Of a DNA stretch of 15,105 nucleotides, positions 6,204 to 14,278 are shown one piece after another. The DNA is taken from positions 1 through 15,105 of the forward strand of contig JBCDCP010000075.1 of the NCBI GenBank assembly GCA_039181495.1, written 5' to 3'. The notes below the pieces were generated by a model that was given only the letters and a program-made list of their open reading frames with translations, did not search any database and had not been told where the DNA came from. Origin of the DNA: JBCDCP01 sp039181495. Its GTDB lineage: Bacteria; Pseudomonadota; Alphaproteobacteria; Rhizobiales; Tepidamorphaceae. The position numbers and the translations under genes were made by a program. Position 1 is the first letter of the stretch; the number at the start of each line of letters is the position of its first letter.

Positions 6204-6791
6204 GTGCCGAGAGTTTCGGAAGTGGAAAAACAGCGCAGTCACAATAGGATACTGGATGCCGCAGCACGGCTGTTCCGGGAAAACGGGATCGAACCGACCA
6301 GTGTCGCTGACGTTATGAAGGCCGCTGGCATGACCCATGGCGGCTTTTATCGCCACTTCGGGTCAAAGGAAGATCTGGTGGCGGCCGCGTTCCGCCACGC
6401 GGTCGATGATGTCGTCTCAGACATGGAGAAAGCGGCGAGCAGCGATGAACGGGCCAGGGAGCGGATCGACTATATCGCGAAGTATCTGTCCAAGGCGCAC
6501 ATCGAAGGCCGTGGTCAGGGCTGCCCTCTTGCCGCGATGGCAACCGAACTTGTCCGAACAGACGGCGCACCGCGCCAAGAAGGAGCGGCAGCGTCTACAC
6601 GCATGGCGTCCCTGCTGCAGACACAGCCAGGCAACGATCAGGGCCAGGGGTTGGCGGCGATGGCCTTGATGCTGGGGGCCATCACGCTCGCCCGTCTGGT
6701 AGACGCTGAGGAGGACGCAGACCGTGTGCTGGAGGCTGGCCGCATCGGTGTGGAGGTGCTGCAAGACTACTGGCCGAAGGACCGCCAGTAA
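6204..6791 (+). CDS. TetR/AcrR family transcriptional regulator
   Basis: This is a 195-residue TetR protein. The helix-turn-helix is at about residues 34-53 (VADVMKAAGMTHGGFYRHF, then GSKEDLVAAAF). The ligand domain begins near 65. It contains GRGQGCPLAAMATEL (103-117), with C107 in the GC(P/L)L motif found in regulators such as NemR, where the equivalent cysteine reacts with electrophiles. GTG at 6204 is the best start: GGAGA lies seven bases upstream, and residues begin just before the DNA-binding domain. It is divergent from the NmrA-like gene and probably represses it and itself through the palindromes at 6145-6180. A hairpin of doubtful function follows the gene at 6821-6852. Confidence 0.92.
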   Translation: MPRVSEVEKQRSHNRILDAAARLFRENGIEPTSVADVMKAAGMTHGGFYRHFGSKEDLVAAAFRHAVDDVVSDMEKAASSDERARERIDYIAKYLSKAHIEGRGQGCPLAAMATELVRTDGAPRQEGAAASTRMASLLQTQPGNDQGQGLAAMALMLGAITLARLVDAEEDADRVLEAGRIGVEVLQDYWPKDRQ

Positions 6792-6877
6792 GGCTTGCCG
6801 ACGGCGAACGCTGTAACGCAGCATCACCAGGCGATAAGAGTGGTGCAGATGCCGGATTAGGTTCGGGCAGAGGCGTT

Positions 6878-7354
6878 GTGAAAGATGCAAAACCAATGAG
6901 AATCAGGCCTACAACGGCCGAAGACACAGCGGGACTTCAGCGCATTGTCGAAGGGACCAACCTATTCCCTGCCAGCATGGTCCCAGAGATGCTCAGCGGT
7001 TTCCTGTCGGAGGATCAGACCGATGAGCTTTGGCTGACCTGTGAGGACACCGGCGAGCCCATCGGCTTCTGCTACGCCGTTCACGAACAGCTCGCAGAAG
7101 GCACCTGGAATATGCTGGCCATCGCCGTTCTCCCGGAGAAACAGGGAAAAGGCTCAGGCAAAGCGCTCGTTGGACAGCTTGAGGCGCACCTCCGCTCCAA
7201 ACGGCAGCGTGTGCTGATCGTCGATACGTCCAGCGGGGACGCGTTCAGTGATGCGCGGGAGTTTTATCGCAAATCCGGCTACACCGAGGAGGCGCGCATC
7301 CGGGATTTCTGGGCGCCGGGCGACGATAAGATCGTCTTTTGGAAAGCCCTGTAG
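6878..7354 (+). CDS. GNAT family N-acetyltransferase
   Basis: The 158-residue protein has a single GNAT domain. The acetyl-CoA pyrophosphate loop is VLPEKQGKGSGKALV, with Q-G-K-G-S-G fitting (R/Q)xxGx(G/A), after strand MLAIAV. The C-terminal motif B region is REFYRKSGY, whose tyrosine often acts as general acid. MRIRPTTAEDTAGL opens the fold, so the ATG at 6896 is a credible alternative start. GTG at 6878 has an AGAGG four bases away, and neither RBS is decisive. The acceptor substrate cannot be predicted; members acetylate amines, antibiotics or amino acids. It stands alone between a TetR gene and a convergent exporter gene. Confidence 0.88.
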   Translation: MKDAKPMRIRPTTAEDTAGLQRIVEGTNLFPASMVPEMLSGFLSEDQTDELWLTCEDTGEPIGFCYAVHEQLAEGTWNMLAIAVLPEKQGKGSGKALVGQLEAHLRSKRQRVLIVDTSSGDAFSDAREFYRKSGYTEEARIRDFWAPGDDKIVFWKAL

Positions 7355-7409
7355 AAGCAAGGTGCGGAACAGGCTTCGGATGGTACCGCCCTGCCGCCAA
7401 GATCAGCCG

Positions 7410-7440
7410 GGCTGCCAATCGCGCCGCCTTACAGGCAGCC
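7410..7440. terminator. Inverted repeat between convergent genes
   Basis: GGCTGCC (7410-7416) and GGCAGCC (7434-7440) are perfect 7-bp arms around a 17-base loop, with two more pairs possible across a bulge. It sits between the ends of the GNAT and exporter genes, so it could act as a terminator for both. No U run is present, so support is weak. Confidence 0.3.
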
Positions 7441-7446
7441 GGTTCT

Positions 7447-8316
7447 TCAGTCGCCTGGAGCAGCGATCCGCCTGGGCCAAAGCGCGATTGCCAATCCTGC
7501 AAAAATGACGATCGCTCCGATCATCTGAAGCATCGACAAACGTTCGCCCAGGACAACTGCGGACAGGCTCAATCCGAAGACCGGAACAAGCAAGAAGAAC
7601 GGCGCAACCGAAGCGGCGGCATGGCTTGTCAGGAGCTTGCCCCAGATGGCGTAGACGAACACAGTCGCGAGAACCGCTGAGTAGATCACCGCGCCAATGG
7701 TGGCCCACGAAATCGTCGCAAACAGCGGTTCGATCGCACCATTCGATTCCAGAAACAGGGACATCAAGAATAGAGGGATCGGGGCTGCCAGGCTCATCCA
7801 GACCGCAACGGCGAGCATATCGACCTTCCCAAGAGACTTCAGAACGTTGTTGCCTGCCGCCCCACACAATGCAGCGATCAGAATGAGAAGAAACCCATCG
7901 ATTGCGCCGACCGACGTTTTGTCGATTGCAAGAAGCACGAAGCCACAGACTGCCAAACCGATGGCAAATGCCTGTCGCCGGCCAAGTCGTTCTGAAAAAA
8001 CGAACATCGCAATTATGATCGTGAAGAATGCCTGCGTATGAATGAGCAAGGATGCCAACCCGGCCGGCACCCCTCGCGTCATCGAGACAAACATAAATCC
8101 AAACTGTCCAGCGCCGAGCAGAAGACCAAGCGCCAAAAGCTTGGACCAGGGAACCATCGGGCGTGGGATGACCAGAACGAACATGGCTGCGCACAGGAAC
8201 CGTAGAAACGCAAAGAAAATCGGGGGTGTGGTCTCAAGTGCGATTGCGCTGATCGGGAACGTGGCGCCCCAGATGAATGCCGCCAGCGTTGCGAGAAGAA
8301 CATCTCGTAAGTTCAT
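7447..8316 (-). CDS. eamA: EamA/RhaT family exporter, close to the O-acetylserine/cysteine exporter EamA
   Basis: This 289-residue inner-membrane protein has ten hydrophobic segments in two EamA repeats. The first repeat contains FIWGATFP and GVPAGLASLLIHTQAFFTI, the latter followed by a FSERL motif. The second contains YAIWGKLL, then VAPFFLLVPVFGL and a GERL motif. These segments align from memory with E. coli EamA (YdeD), which exports cysteine-pathway metabolites; substrate transfer to this protein is inference. I use the ATG at 8316, which follows a GGGG stretch and leads straight into the first membrane segment. A longer in-frame extension to 8478 is polar and unlike the family. It is divergent from the ArsR-type gene. 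Confidence 0.88.
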   Translation of the reverse strand: MNLRDVLLATLAAFIWGATFPISAIALETTPPIFFAFLRFLCAAMFVLVIPRPMVPWSKLLALGLLLGAGQFGFMFVSMTRGVPAGLASLLIHTQAFFTIIIAMFVFSERLGRRQAFAIGLAVCGFVLLAIDKTSVGAIDGFLLILIAALCGAAGNNVLKSLGKVDMLAVAVWMSLAAPIPLFLMSLFLESNGAIEPLFATISWATIGAVIYSAVLATVFVYAIWGKLLTSHAAASVAPFFLLVPVFGLSLSAVVLGERLSMLQMIGAIVIFAGLAIALWPRRIAAPGD

Positions 8317-8418
8317 GTTGCCCCGCGGTCGTCTGAGCATTCGCCGATCCCGGCAGAACGGATCGACACATGCGTGGACGATCGTGTGATGGTGAGCAAG
8401 GGGATTGCGCTGGAGCTC

Positions 8419-8476
8419 GGAGGCAGGCCCGAACCCGAAGTGACAAATCGCTCCGAACCGACAAGAACCTGCCTCC
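8419..8476. repeat. 9-bp inverted repeat in the exporter/ArsR gap
   Basis: GGAGGCAGG (8419-8427) and CCTGCCTCC (8468-8476) are exact reverse complements 40 bases apart. They lie in the 212-base divergent gap. This could be a leader hairpin of the exporter message or a looping protein site. The remainder of the gap shows no gene. Confidence 0.35.
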
Positions 8477-8493
8477 ATACTGTAATAAACCAG

Positions 8494-8521
8494 TTGCTTA
8501 ATTAACCGATTAGCTTAATAG
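8494..8521 (+). promoter_or_regulatory. Candidate promoter of the ArsR gene, implying a leaderless message
   Basis: TTGCTT (8494-8499) and TAATAG (8516-8521) are 16 bases apart, so transcription would begin at about 8528, next to the ATG at 8529. The start codon has no Shine-Dalgarno. GCTTAAT occurs twice (8496-8502 and 8513-8519), overlapping the -35 and -10 boxes, and TTAATTAA (8498-8505) is palindromic, so autorepression by ArsR here is plausible. Confidence 0.5.
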
Positions 8522-8528
8522 TATCGTC

Positions 8529-8867
8529 ATGAAAGACGATGAACGCCTTGACGCCGTGTTCTCGGCACTCGCCAACCCGACCCGCCGCGCCATTCTTGCA
8601 CGGCTTGCAGAAGGCGAAGCCACTGTGAATGCGCTGGCTGAACCGTTTGAGATGAGCCTGCCTGCCGTCTCCAAGCACATTCGGGTGCTTGAAAGTGCCG
8701 AGCTCGTTACACGCGGAAAAGATGCGCAATTCCGCCCGTGCAGGCTGAATGCACGCCCGCTGAAAGACATCGCGCACTGGACGGAGACGTACCGTCACAT
8801 CTGGGACGCAAGGTTCGAGGCGATGGATAGAGTCATCGATGCAATGAAGGACGCGCCCCATGACTGA
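8529..8867 (+). CDS. ArsR/SmtB family winged-helix repressor
   Basis: This 112-residue protein carries the family opening ALANPTRRAILARL (13-26) and a winged helix whose recognition helix is MSLPAVSKHIRVLESAELV (42-60). The metal-binding ELCVC motif of true arsenic or zinc sensors is missing; the only cysteine is C71. It belongs to the non-metal branch often found directly before AHSA1/SRPBCC genes. It overlaps the downstream gene by eight bases, so the two are translated together. It most likely represses its own operon. The start at 8529 is fixed by the domain beginning within 15 residues and by the promoter position; no RBS is visible. Confidence 0.9.
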   Translation: MKDDERLDAVFSALANPTRRAILARLAEGEATVNALAEPFEMSLPAVSKHIRVLESAELVTRGKDAQFRPCRLNARPLKDIAHWTETYRHIWDARFEAMDRVIDAMKDAPHD

Positions 8868-9354
8868 TCCGCAGGAATGGGTGAAAATAACGCGGACGTT
8901 CGATGCGCCCATCGAGCTGGTTTGGGACATGTGGACCAATCCTGATCTGTTCAGGACATGGTACGGGCCGAACGGGATGAGCGTCCCGACAGTTGAGATG
9001 GACCTCGTTGTCGGAGGTACGCGCAAAGTCTGCATGGAGATGACATCGCCGGAACGCACCATGCGTATGTGGTTCATCGGGGTCTACAAAGAGATCGTTC
9101 GACCCTCGCGCCTGGTTTACACCGAAAGCATGTGTGACGCGGATGGTGTGATCATCTCACCGCAAAGCATGGGCATGCCGGACGGTCATCCCGACATCAC
9201 GGAGGTGATCGTCGACCTCAGTGAATCCGACGGGAGAACCTTGATGACGATGGTCCACATCGGAGTTCCCGAAGGATCGGCCGGCGAAGGCGGCTGGACT
9301 CAGGCTTTCGACAAACTCGCGGACGCGTTAGACGGGGCTTCACCCGTCAAATAG
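8860..9354 (+). CDS. SRPBCC/AHSA1 domain protein
   Basis: The 164-residue protein has the START-like AHSA1 fold. It opens with ITRTFDAPIELVWDMWTNPDLFRTWYGP (10-37), the typical first strand and helices, followed by VEMDLVVGGTRKV and a C-terminal long helix from about W146 (WTQAFDKLADAL) lining a hydrophobic pocket. Such proteins bind small lipophilic ligands; Aha1-like regulation of Hsp90 is unlikely for these stand-alone bacterial forms. It overlaps the ArsR gene, and the pair is a widespread two-gene operon of unknown physiological role. Its ATG lies within the ArsR end without a strong RBS, which fits translational coupling. Confidence 0.9.
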   Translation: MTDPQEWVKITRTFDAPIELVWDMWTNPDLFRTWYGPNGMSVPTVEMDLVVGGTRKVCMEMTSPERTMRMWFIGVYKEIVRPSRLVYTESMCDADGVIISPQSMGMPDGHPDITEVIVDLSESDGRTLMTMVHIGVPEGSAGEGGWTQAFDKLADALDGASPVK

Positions 9355-9538
9355 CGGATTGTCTGCCGAGAGTTGAGCGTGACGGGGTCGCGGCCTGCCG
9401 GTGAAGGCGCTGAACGATGTTGGAAGGCAAGCGCGTTCGGAAGAGATTTGAGTGTTGTTGCTGCTGCCGTCGACTTGCCAAAGACATGGCAGCTCTCTTG
9501 GAAAGCTCCTGAGCCAGACTGAAGCCCGTTCTTGCCAA

Positions 9539-9555
9539 GCGCCGGTCGCCGGCGC
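9539..9555. promoter_or_regulatory. Perfect GC-rich inverted repeat just before the third TetR gene
   Basis: GCGCCGG and CCGGCGC are perfect 7-bp arms around TCG, ending 11 bases before the TetR start. It could be an operator or an mRNA hairpin over the translation start region, which has no clear RBS. The rest of the 9355-9566 gap shows no gene and no clear promoter. Confidence 0.4.
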
Positions 9556-9566
9556 ACTTTCCGCTC

Positions 9567-10130
9567 ATGTCGACACGTGAACACATCATAAGCGCGGCGG
9601 ACGCCCTCTTTTACTCCAGCAGCATCCGAGATGTCAGTGTGGATCGGATTGCCGAACGCGCCGGCATTACGAAGAAGACGCTCTACTATCATTTCAAGTC
9701 GAAGGATAATCTGGTCGCGGAGTATCTGGAGGCCAGGCTAAAACCCACAATAGATCGGTACCGGAACTGGGCCGGGCAGACCGGCGCACTGCCTGAGCGG
9801 ATTGAACGGATGTTCTTGATGCTCGCGAGCGATGCGAAAAAGCGAAACTGGAAGGGCTGCGGGTTCTTACGCGCCGCAGTGGAACTCGCCGACAGTCCCG
9901 GCCATCCCGCACTCGATGTCGCCAGGCGGCACAAGGCTGAATTCGAAGAGTGGCTGGCCGAGGATATCGGCCAAGCTGGCTATAGCGATCCGAAAACACT
10001 CTCGCGCATGATTATGGTTCTGCTCGATGGTGCCGTTGCGCGCATGCTGGTGCAGCGTGACCCTAATTATGCGCGCGACGCAGCAAAAGCCGCTCGACTT
10101 CTGCTGGAGGCTCAACACACTCCGGCGTGA
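9567..10130 (+). CDS. TetR/AcrR family transcriptional regulator
   Basis: This is a 187-residue TetR protein. The DNA-binding domain fills residues 4-52, with the helix-turn-helix at about 24-43 (VDRIAERAGITKKTLYYHF) followed by KSKDNLVAEYL. The ligand domain includes NWKGCGFLRAAVELAD (94-109), with C98 in a GC motif like that of the second TetR. The ATG at 9567 puts the start two residues before the first helix; no RBS is evident and a GC-rich hairpin lies just upstream. The MFS transporter gene follows 70 bases later on the same strand, with a palindrome in between, suggesting regulation of this exporter. Confidence 0.92.
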   Translation: MSTREHIISAADALFYSSSIRDVSVDRIAERAGITKKTLYYHFKSKDNLVAEYLEARLKPTIDRYRNWAGQTGALPERIERMFLMLASDAKKRNWKGCGFLRAAVELADSPGHPALDVARRHKAEFEEWLAEDIGQAGYSDPKTLSRMIMVLLDGAVARMLVQRDPNYARDAAKAARLLLEAQHTPA

Positions 10131-10131
10131 T

Positions 10132-10153
10132 GTATACCGACTAGTGAGTTTAC
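10132..10153. promoter_or_regulatory. Imperfect 22-bp palindrome between TetR and MFS genes
   Basis: Arms GTATAC (10132-10137) and GTTTAC (10148-10153) flank the perfect core ACTAGT (10140-10145); 16 of 22 positions are symmetric. It begins two bases after the TetR stop and ends 47 bases before the MFS start, the expected place for an operator of the adjacent TetR. Binding is inferred. Confidence 0.45.
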
Positions 10154-10164
10154 CAGGTCGCAGG

Positions 10165-10195
10165 CCTCCGCAACGCTGCGCACAACGAGCGGAGG
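10165..10195 (+). promoter_or_regulatory. Hairpin that can pair with the MFS ribosome binding site
   Basis: CCTCCGC (10165-10171) is the exact complement of GCGGAGG (10189-10195), which contains the GGAGG Shine-Dalgarno of the MFS gene, five bases before ATG 10201. The 17-base loop is short enough for a stable hairpin that would mask the RBS. Confidence 0.5.
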
Positions 10196-10200
10196 ATGCG

Positions 10201-11430
10201 ATGCGCGAAAACAGCACCAAACAGGACAAGGCCTGGTCCCCTCTTCTGGTCCTGGTTCTTGTTGCGTCCGGGACAATTCTCTCGACCTCCATGGGAATCC
10301 GCCAAAGCCTTGGGCTCTTCCTAGGTCCGATGGCAGCGGGCACAGGGATCTCCATCGCCACATTCGGATTGGCGATGGCCGTTCAAAACCTGGCTTGGGG
10401 CATCGGCCAACCCTTCATGGGGGCACTGGCTGATCGATTGGGCGGCCGGATCGTCGTGATCACGGGTGCAGTCTGCTTCGCCGCTGGTTTGTGGCTGATG
10501 AGCCTCGGCACGGCATTTGGTCTGTTTGTAGGTGGCGGCCTACTCATAGGTCTCGCCGTGGCAGCGACTTCACATGGCGTTCTTGTCGGCATACTGTCCC
10601 GCATCGCCGCCCCACAGGTGCGCGCGTTGGCTGTTTCGATCCTTGCTGCGGTCGGCTCCCTTGGCACGTTTGTCATCGCGCCGGGCACACAATGGTCCCT
10701 GGATGCGGTCTCCTGGCAAACCACGTTGCTCATTCTCGCTGGCCTTGCCGCAACGATGGTTGTTATGGCGTCGGCATTCAAAGCCAATCAAACGCCCGAC
10801 GCACAGACGCCCGCCGACAAGCCCGACGCCGTCAGGGCAATCAAAGAGGCGCTGCGGCATCCCGGCTATGTCGCGATGACCGTGGCCTTCTTTGCCTGCG
10901 GTTTTCAGTTGATCTTTGTGGCGACCCATCTGCCGAACTTCATCGCGATTTGCGGGCTCCCAGCCTCGCTCAGTGCAAATGCGATCGCTCTGATCGGTAT
11001 CTTCAATGCCATCGGCACTCTTGCGGCAGGCAAACTTGGCGAGATGTTCGGCCACAAACTGGTACTGGCCGCCATCTACGTGCTGCGCACGATCGCGATT
11101 GCGTCTTACGCCTTCCTGCCGGTGTCGATCGAGAGCACGCTCATGTTCGGAGCGTCGATGGGGCTCCTCTGGCTGAGCGTCATTCCACCTGTTAGCGCGC
11201 TCATAAACTCGATGTTTGGAGCAACCAACTTCGGCGCACTGTTTGGGATCATGTTCTTCAGCCATCAGATCGGCGCCTTCCTTGGTGCCTATCTTGGCGG
11301 ACTGTCCTTCGACATCACCGGCGATTACGCCGTGGCCTGGGCTTCGCTGGTGGCGATCGGTGCGCTTGCTGCGATCATCCAACTCTCGATGGATGATCGT
11401 CCAAGGCGTGGCGAACTGGTCGCAGCGTGA
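10201..11430 (+). CDS. MFS (major facilitator superfamily) transporter
   Basis: This 409-residue protein has about twelve hydrophobic segments. A polar linker (about 196-222, FKANQTPDAQTPADK onward) separates the two six-segment halves. Between segments two and three the MFS signature appears as GALADRLGGRIVV. Short cytosolic ends and the general pattern (LGLFLGPMAAGTGIS, then WGIGQPFMGALADR) resemble the monocarboxylate/oxalate-formate-like group, but the substrate is not readable. The start is ATG 10201 with GGAGG at good spacing; an in-frame extension to 10027 would overlap the TetR gene and is not credible. With the preceding TetR gene it forms a likely regulator-exporter pair; uptake is also possible. 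Confidence 0.9.
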   Translation: MRENSTKQDKAWSPLLVLVLVASGTILSTSMGIRQSLGLFLGPMAAGTGISIATFGLAMAVQNLAWGIGQPFMGALADRLGGRIVVITGAVCFAAGLWLMSLGTAFGLFVGGGLLIGLAVAATSHGVLVGILSRIAAPQVRALAVSILAAVGSLGTFVIAPGTQWSLDAVSWQTTLLILAGLAATMVVMASAFKANQTPDAQTPADKPDAVRAIKEALRHPGYVAMTVAFFACGFQLIFVATHLPNFIAICGLPASLSANAIALIGIFNAIGTLAAGKLGEMFGHKLVLAAIYVLRTIAIASYAFLPVSIESTLMFGASMGLLWLSVIPPVSALINSMFGATNFGALFGIMFFSHQIGAFLGAYLGGLSFDITGDYAVAWASLVAIGALAAIIQLSMDDRPRRGELVAA

Positions 11431-11625
11431 GTCCTGATCCCGGCTGACTGCTTCGATTTATATTGGAAGACCTGGCATCCCACGCACACCTTGGAGCCGC
11501 TATGGCTGGATCGACCAACATCGGCAACAACATCGACGCTCCCCTACCCTGGCGCTATGCTCCGCGCGACAACCCACTGCCAGCAGCACACGCTGCGTGT
11601 GGGTTGTGGAGAAGGAGTGATTTAC

Positions 11626-12039
11626 ATGTCTTGCGCACGTCGATTGATTGGTCTCACAAAGCTGATTTCCTGCCTGGCATTCATACTGCTCATCGCTGGC
11701 GCGTCGTCACACGTTTCCGCACAGTCGGACGGCGCCGAGGGCGCGGAGATCAATTGGCAGATTTACCTGCAGCACTCATCCACCGCTTCCGCGATAGCGA
11801 TGGCTTTGTCCTATGTGGACCAGTGCAGCGAGCCGCTGGGCATTCTGGAAGAGGATTTCCAGGATCCCGACTCCGGTGAGGATCTGGTCATCCTCTCATT
11901 CAGTTGCTCGGGCGATGAGAACGAGGAAGGCAGCGCCTTTCTGAGGTTCTTCGGAACACGGCAAATGCTGCAGGAGCAATTCGAAGAAAACACCAATTTC
12001 GGCCCGCCCATACTCAAGGACTTTCAATTCGCCGGGTAA
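11626..12039 (+). CDS. Small secreted protein of unknown function
   Basis: This 137-residue protein opens with basic residues (R5, R6, K12) and a hydrophobic stretch (about 13-27), ending in a likely signal peptidase I site after SHVSA (A32). The mature part is about 105 residues and acidic (EEDFQDPDSGEDL, then GDENEEG). It has two cysteines, C67 and C94, which could form a disulfide in the periplasm. No family is recognised; the pattern QIYLQHSSTASAIAMALSYV suggests a helix before a beta-rich part. The ATG at 11626 follows GGAG by eight bases, and an upstream in-frame ATG would destroy the signal peptide. The 195-base gap before it contains a short hairpin (CACACGC/GCGTGTG, 11587-11601) and no gene. 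Confidence 0.8.
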   Translation: MSCARRLIGLTKLISCLAFILLIAGASSHVSAQSDGAEGAEINWQIYLQHSSTASAIAMALSYVDQCSEPLGILEEDFQDPDSGEDLVILSFSCSGDENEEGSAFLRFFGTRQMLQEQFEENTNFGPPILKDFQFAG

Positions 12040-12085
12040 CTGATCCGCCGCGCGTGCGGTTGCCGTTCATCTCATCGTGTAGTCG

Positions 12086-13093
<1,008 letters not shown>

Positions 13094-13164
13094 CCCTGAA
13101 CTGTGGGGAGGACAGGCCGCAACGGCAAATCAAGTGGGGGTGAGGTGCGCTTGGAGTGTCGACT

Positions 13165-13449
13165 TCAAACGTAGCGGAACACGAAAGCCCACCACACCAA
13201 TGCAATCCCGAGCGGAATCCAAAGCGGCGGATTGAAGAAGGCAAGGTAGGCGAGAAAGATATAGGCCGAGCCCAGCAGCGAGATGAACAGCCGGTCGCCA
13301 CGCGTGGTGTCGATGGCGAAGGCCCCGCGCCGGGGCGCGCCGCCGGGCCGAGCCAGTTCCCACACCGTCATGGTCGCAAGGCACAGGGCGATAAAGCCGA
13401 AAAAGGCCGCCGTTTGCCAGGTCCAGGCCATCCATGTGAGCAGTCCCAT
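13165..13449 (-). CDS. DUF2160 family small membrane protein of glycerol ABC transporter operons
   Basis: This 94-residue protein has three hydrophobic segments, at about 9-30, 54-70 and 75-92. The polar link between the first two contains WELARPGGAPRRG and DTTRGDRLFISLL, which I recognise as the DUF2160 pattern. Such genes lie between the second permease and the substrate-binding protein of glycerol ABC transporters in rhizobia, where the operon is glpSTPQUV and this position corresponds to glpU. Its role in transport is not established. GGAGAGG precedes the ATG, and the gap after the permease is 19 bases, so it belongs to that operon. Confidence 0.82.
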   Translation of the reverse strand: MGLLTWMAWTWQTAAFFGFIALCLATMTVWELARPGGAPRRGAFAIDTTRGDRLFISLLGSAYIFLAYLAFFNPPLWIPLGIALVWWAFVFRYV

Positions 13450-13468
13450 GGTTTCCTCTCCAGCTGGG

Positions 13469-14269
<801 letters not shown>

Positions 14270-14278
14270 ACCAGCCTC

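Noticed and set aside
6821..6852. Hairpin GCATCACCA/TGGTG..ATGC after the second TetR gene, considered as terminator or integron-type site
   Set aside because: It has a three-base bulge, no U tract and none of the core sites of an integron recombination site.
8317..8478. N-terminal extension of the EamA exporter
   Set aside because: It adds 54 polar, cysteine- and histidine-rich residues not seen in the family; the ATG at 8316 leads directly into the first membrane segment.
10570..11382. Minus-strand open frame of 270 codons inside the MFS gene
   Set aside because: Composition is the mirror of membrane-segment codons, with no RBS or domain; it is a shadow of the transporter.
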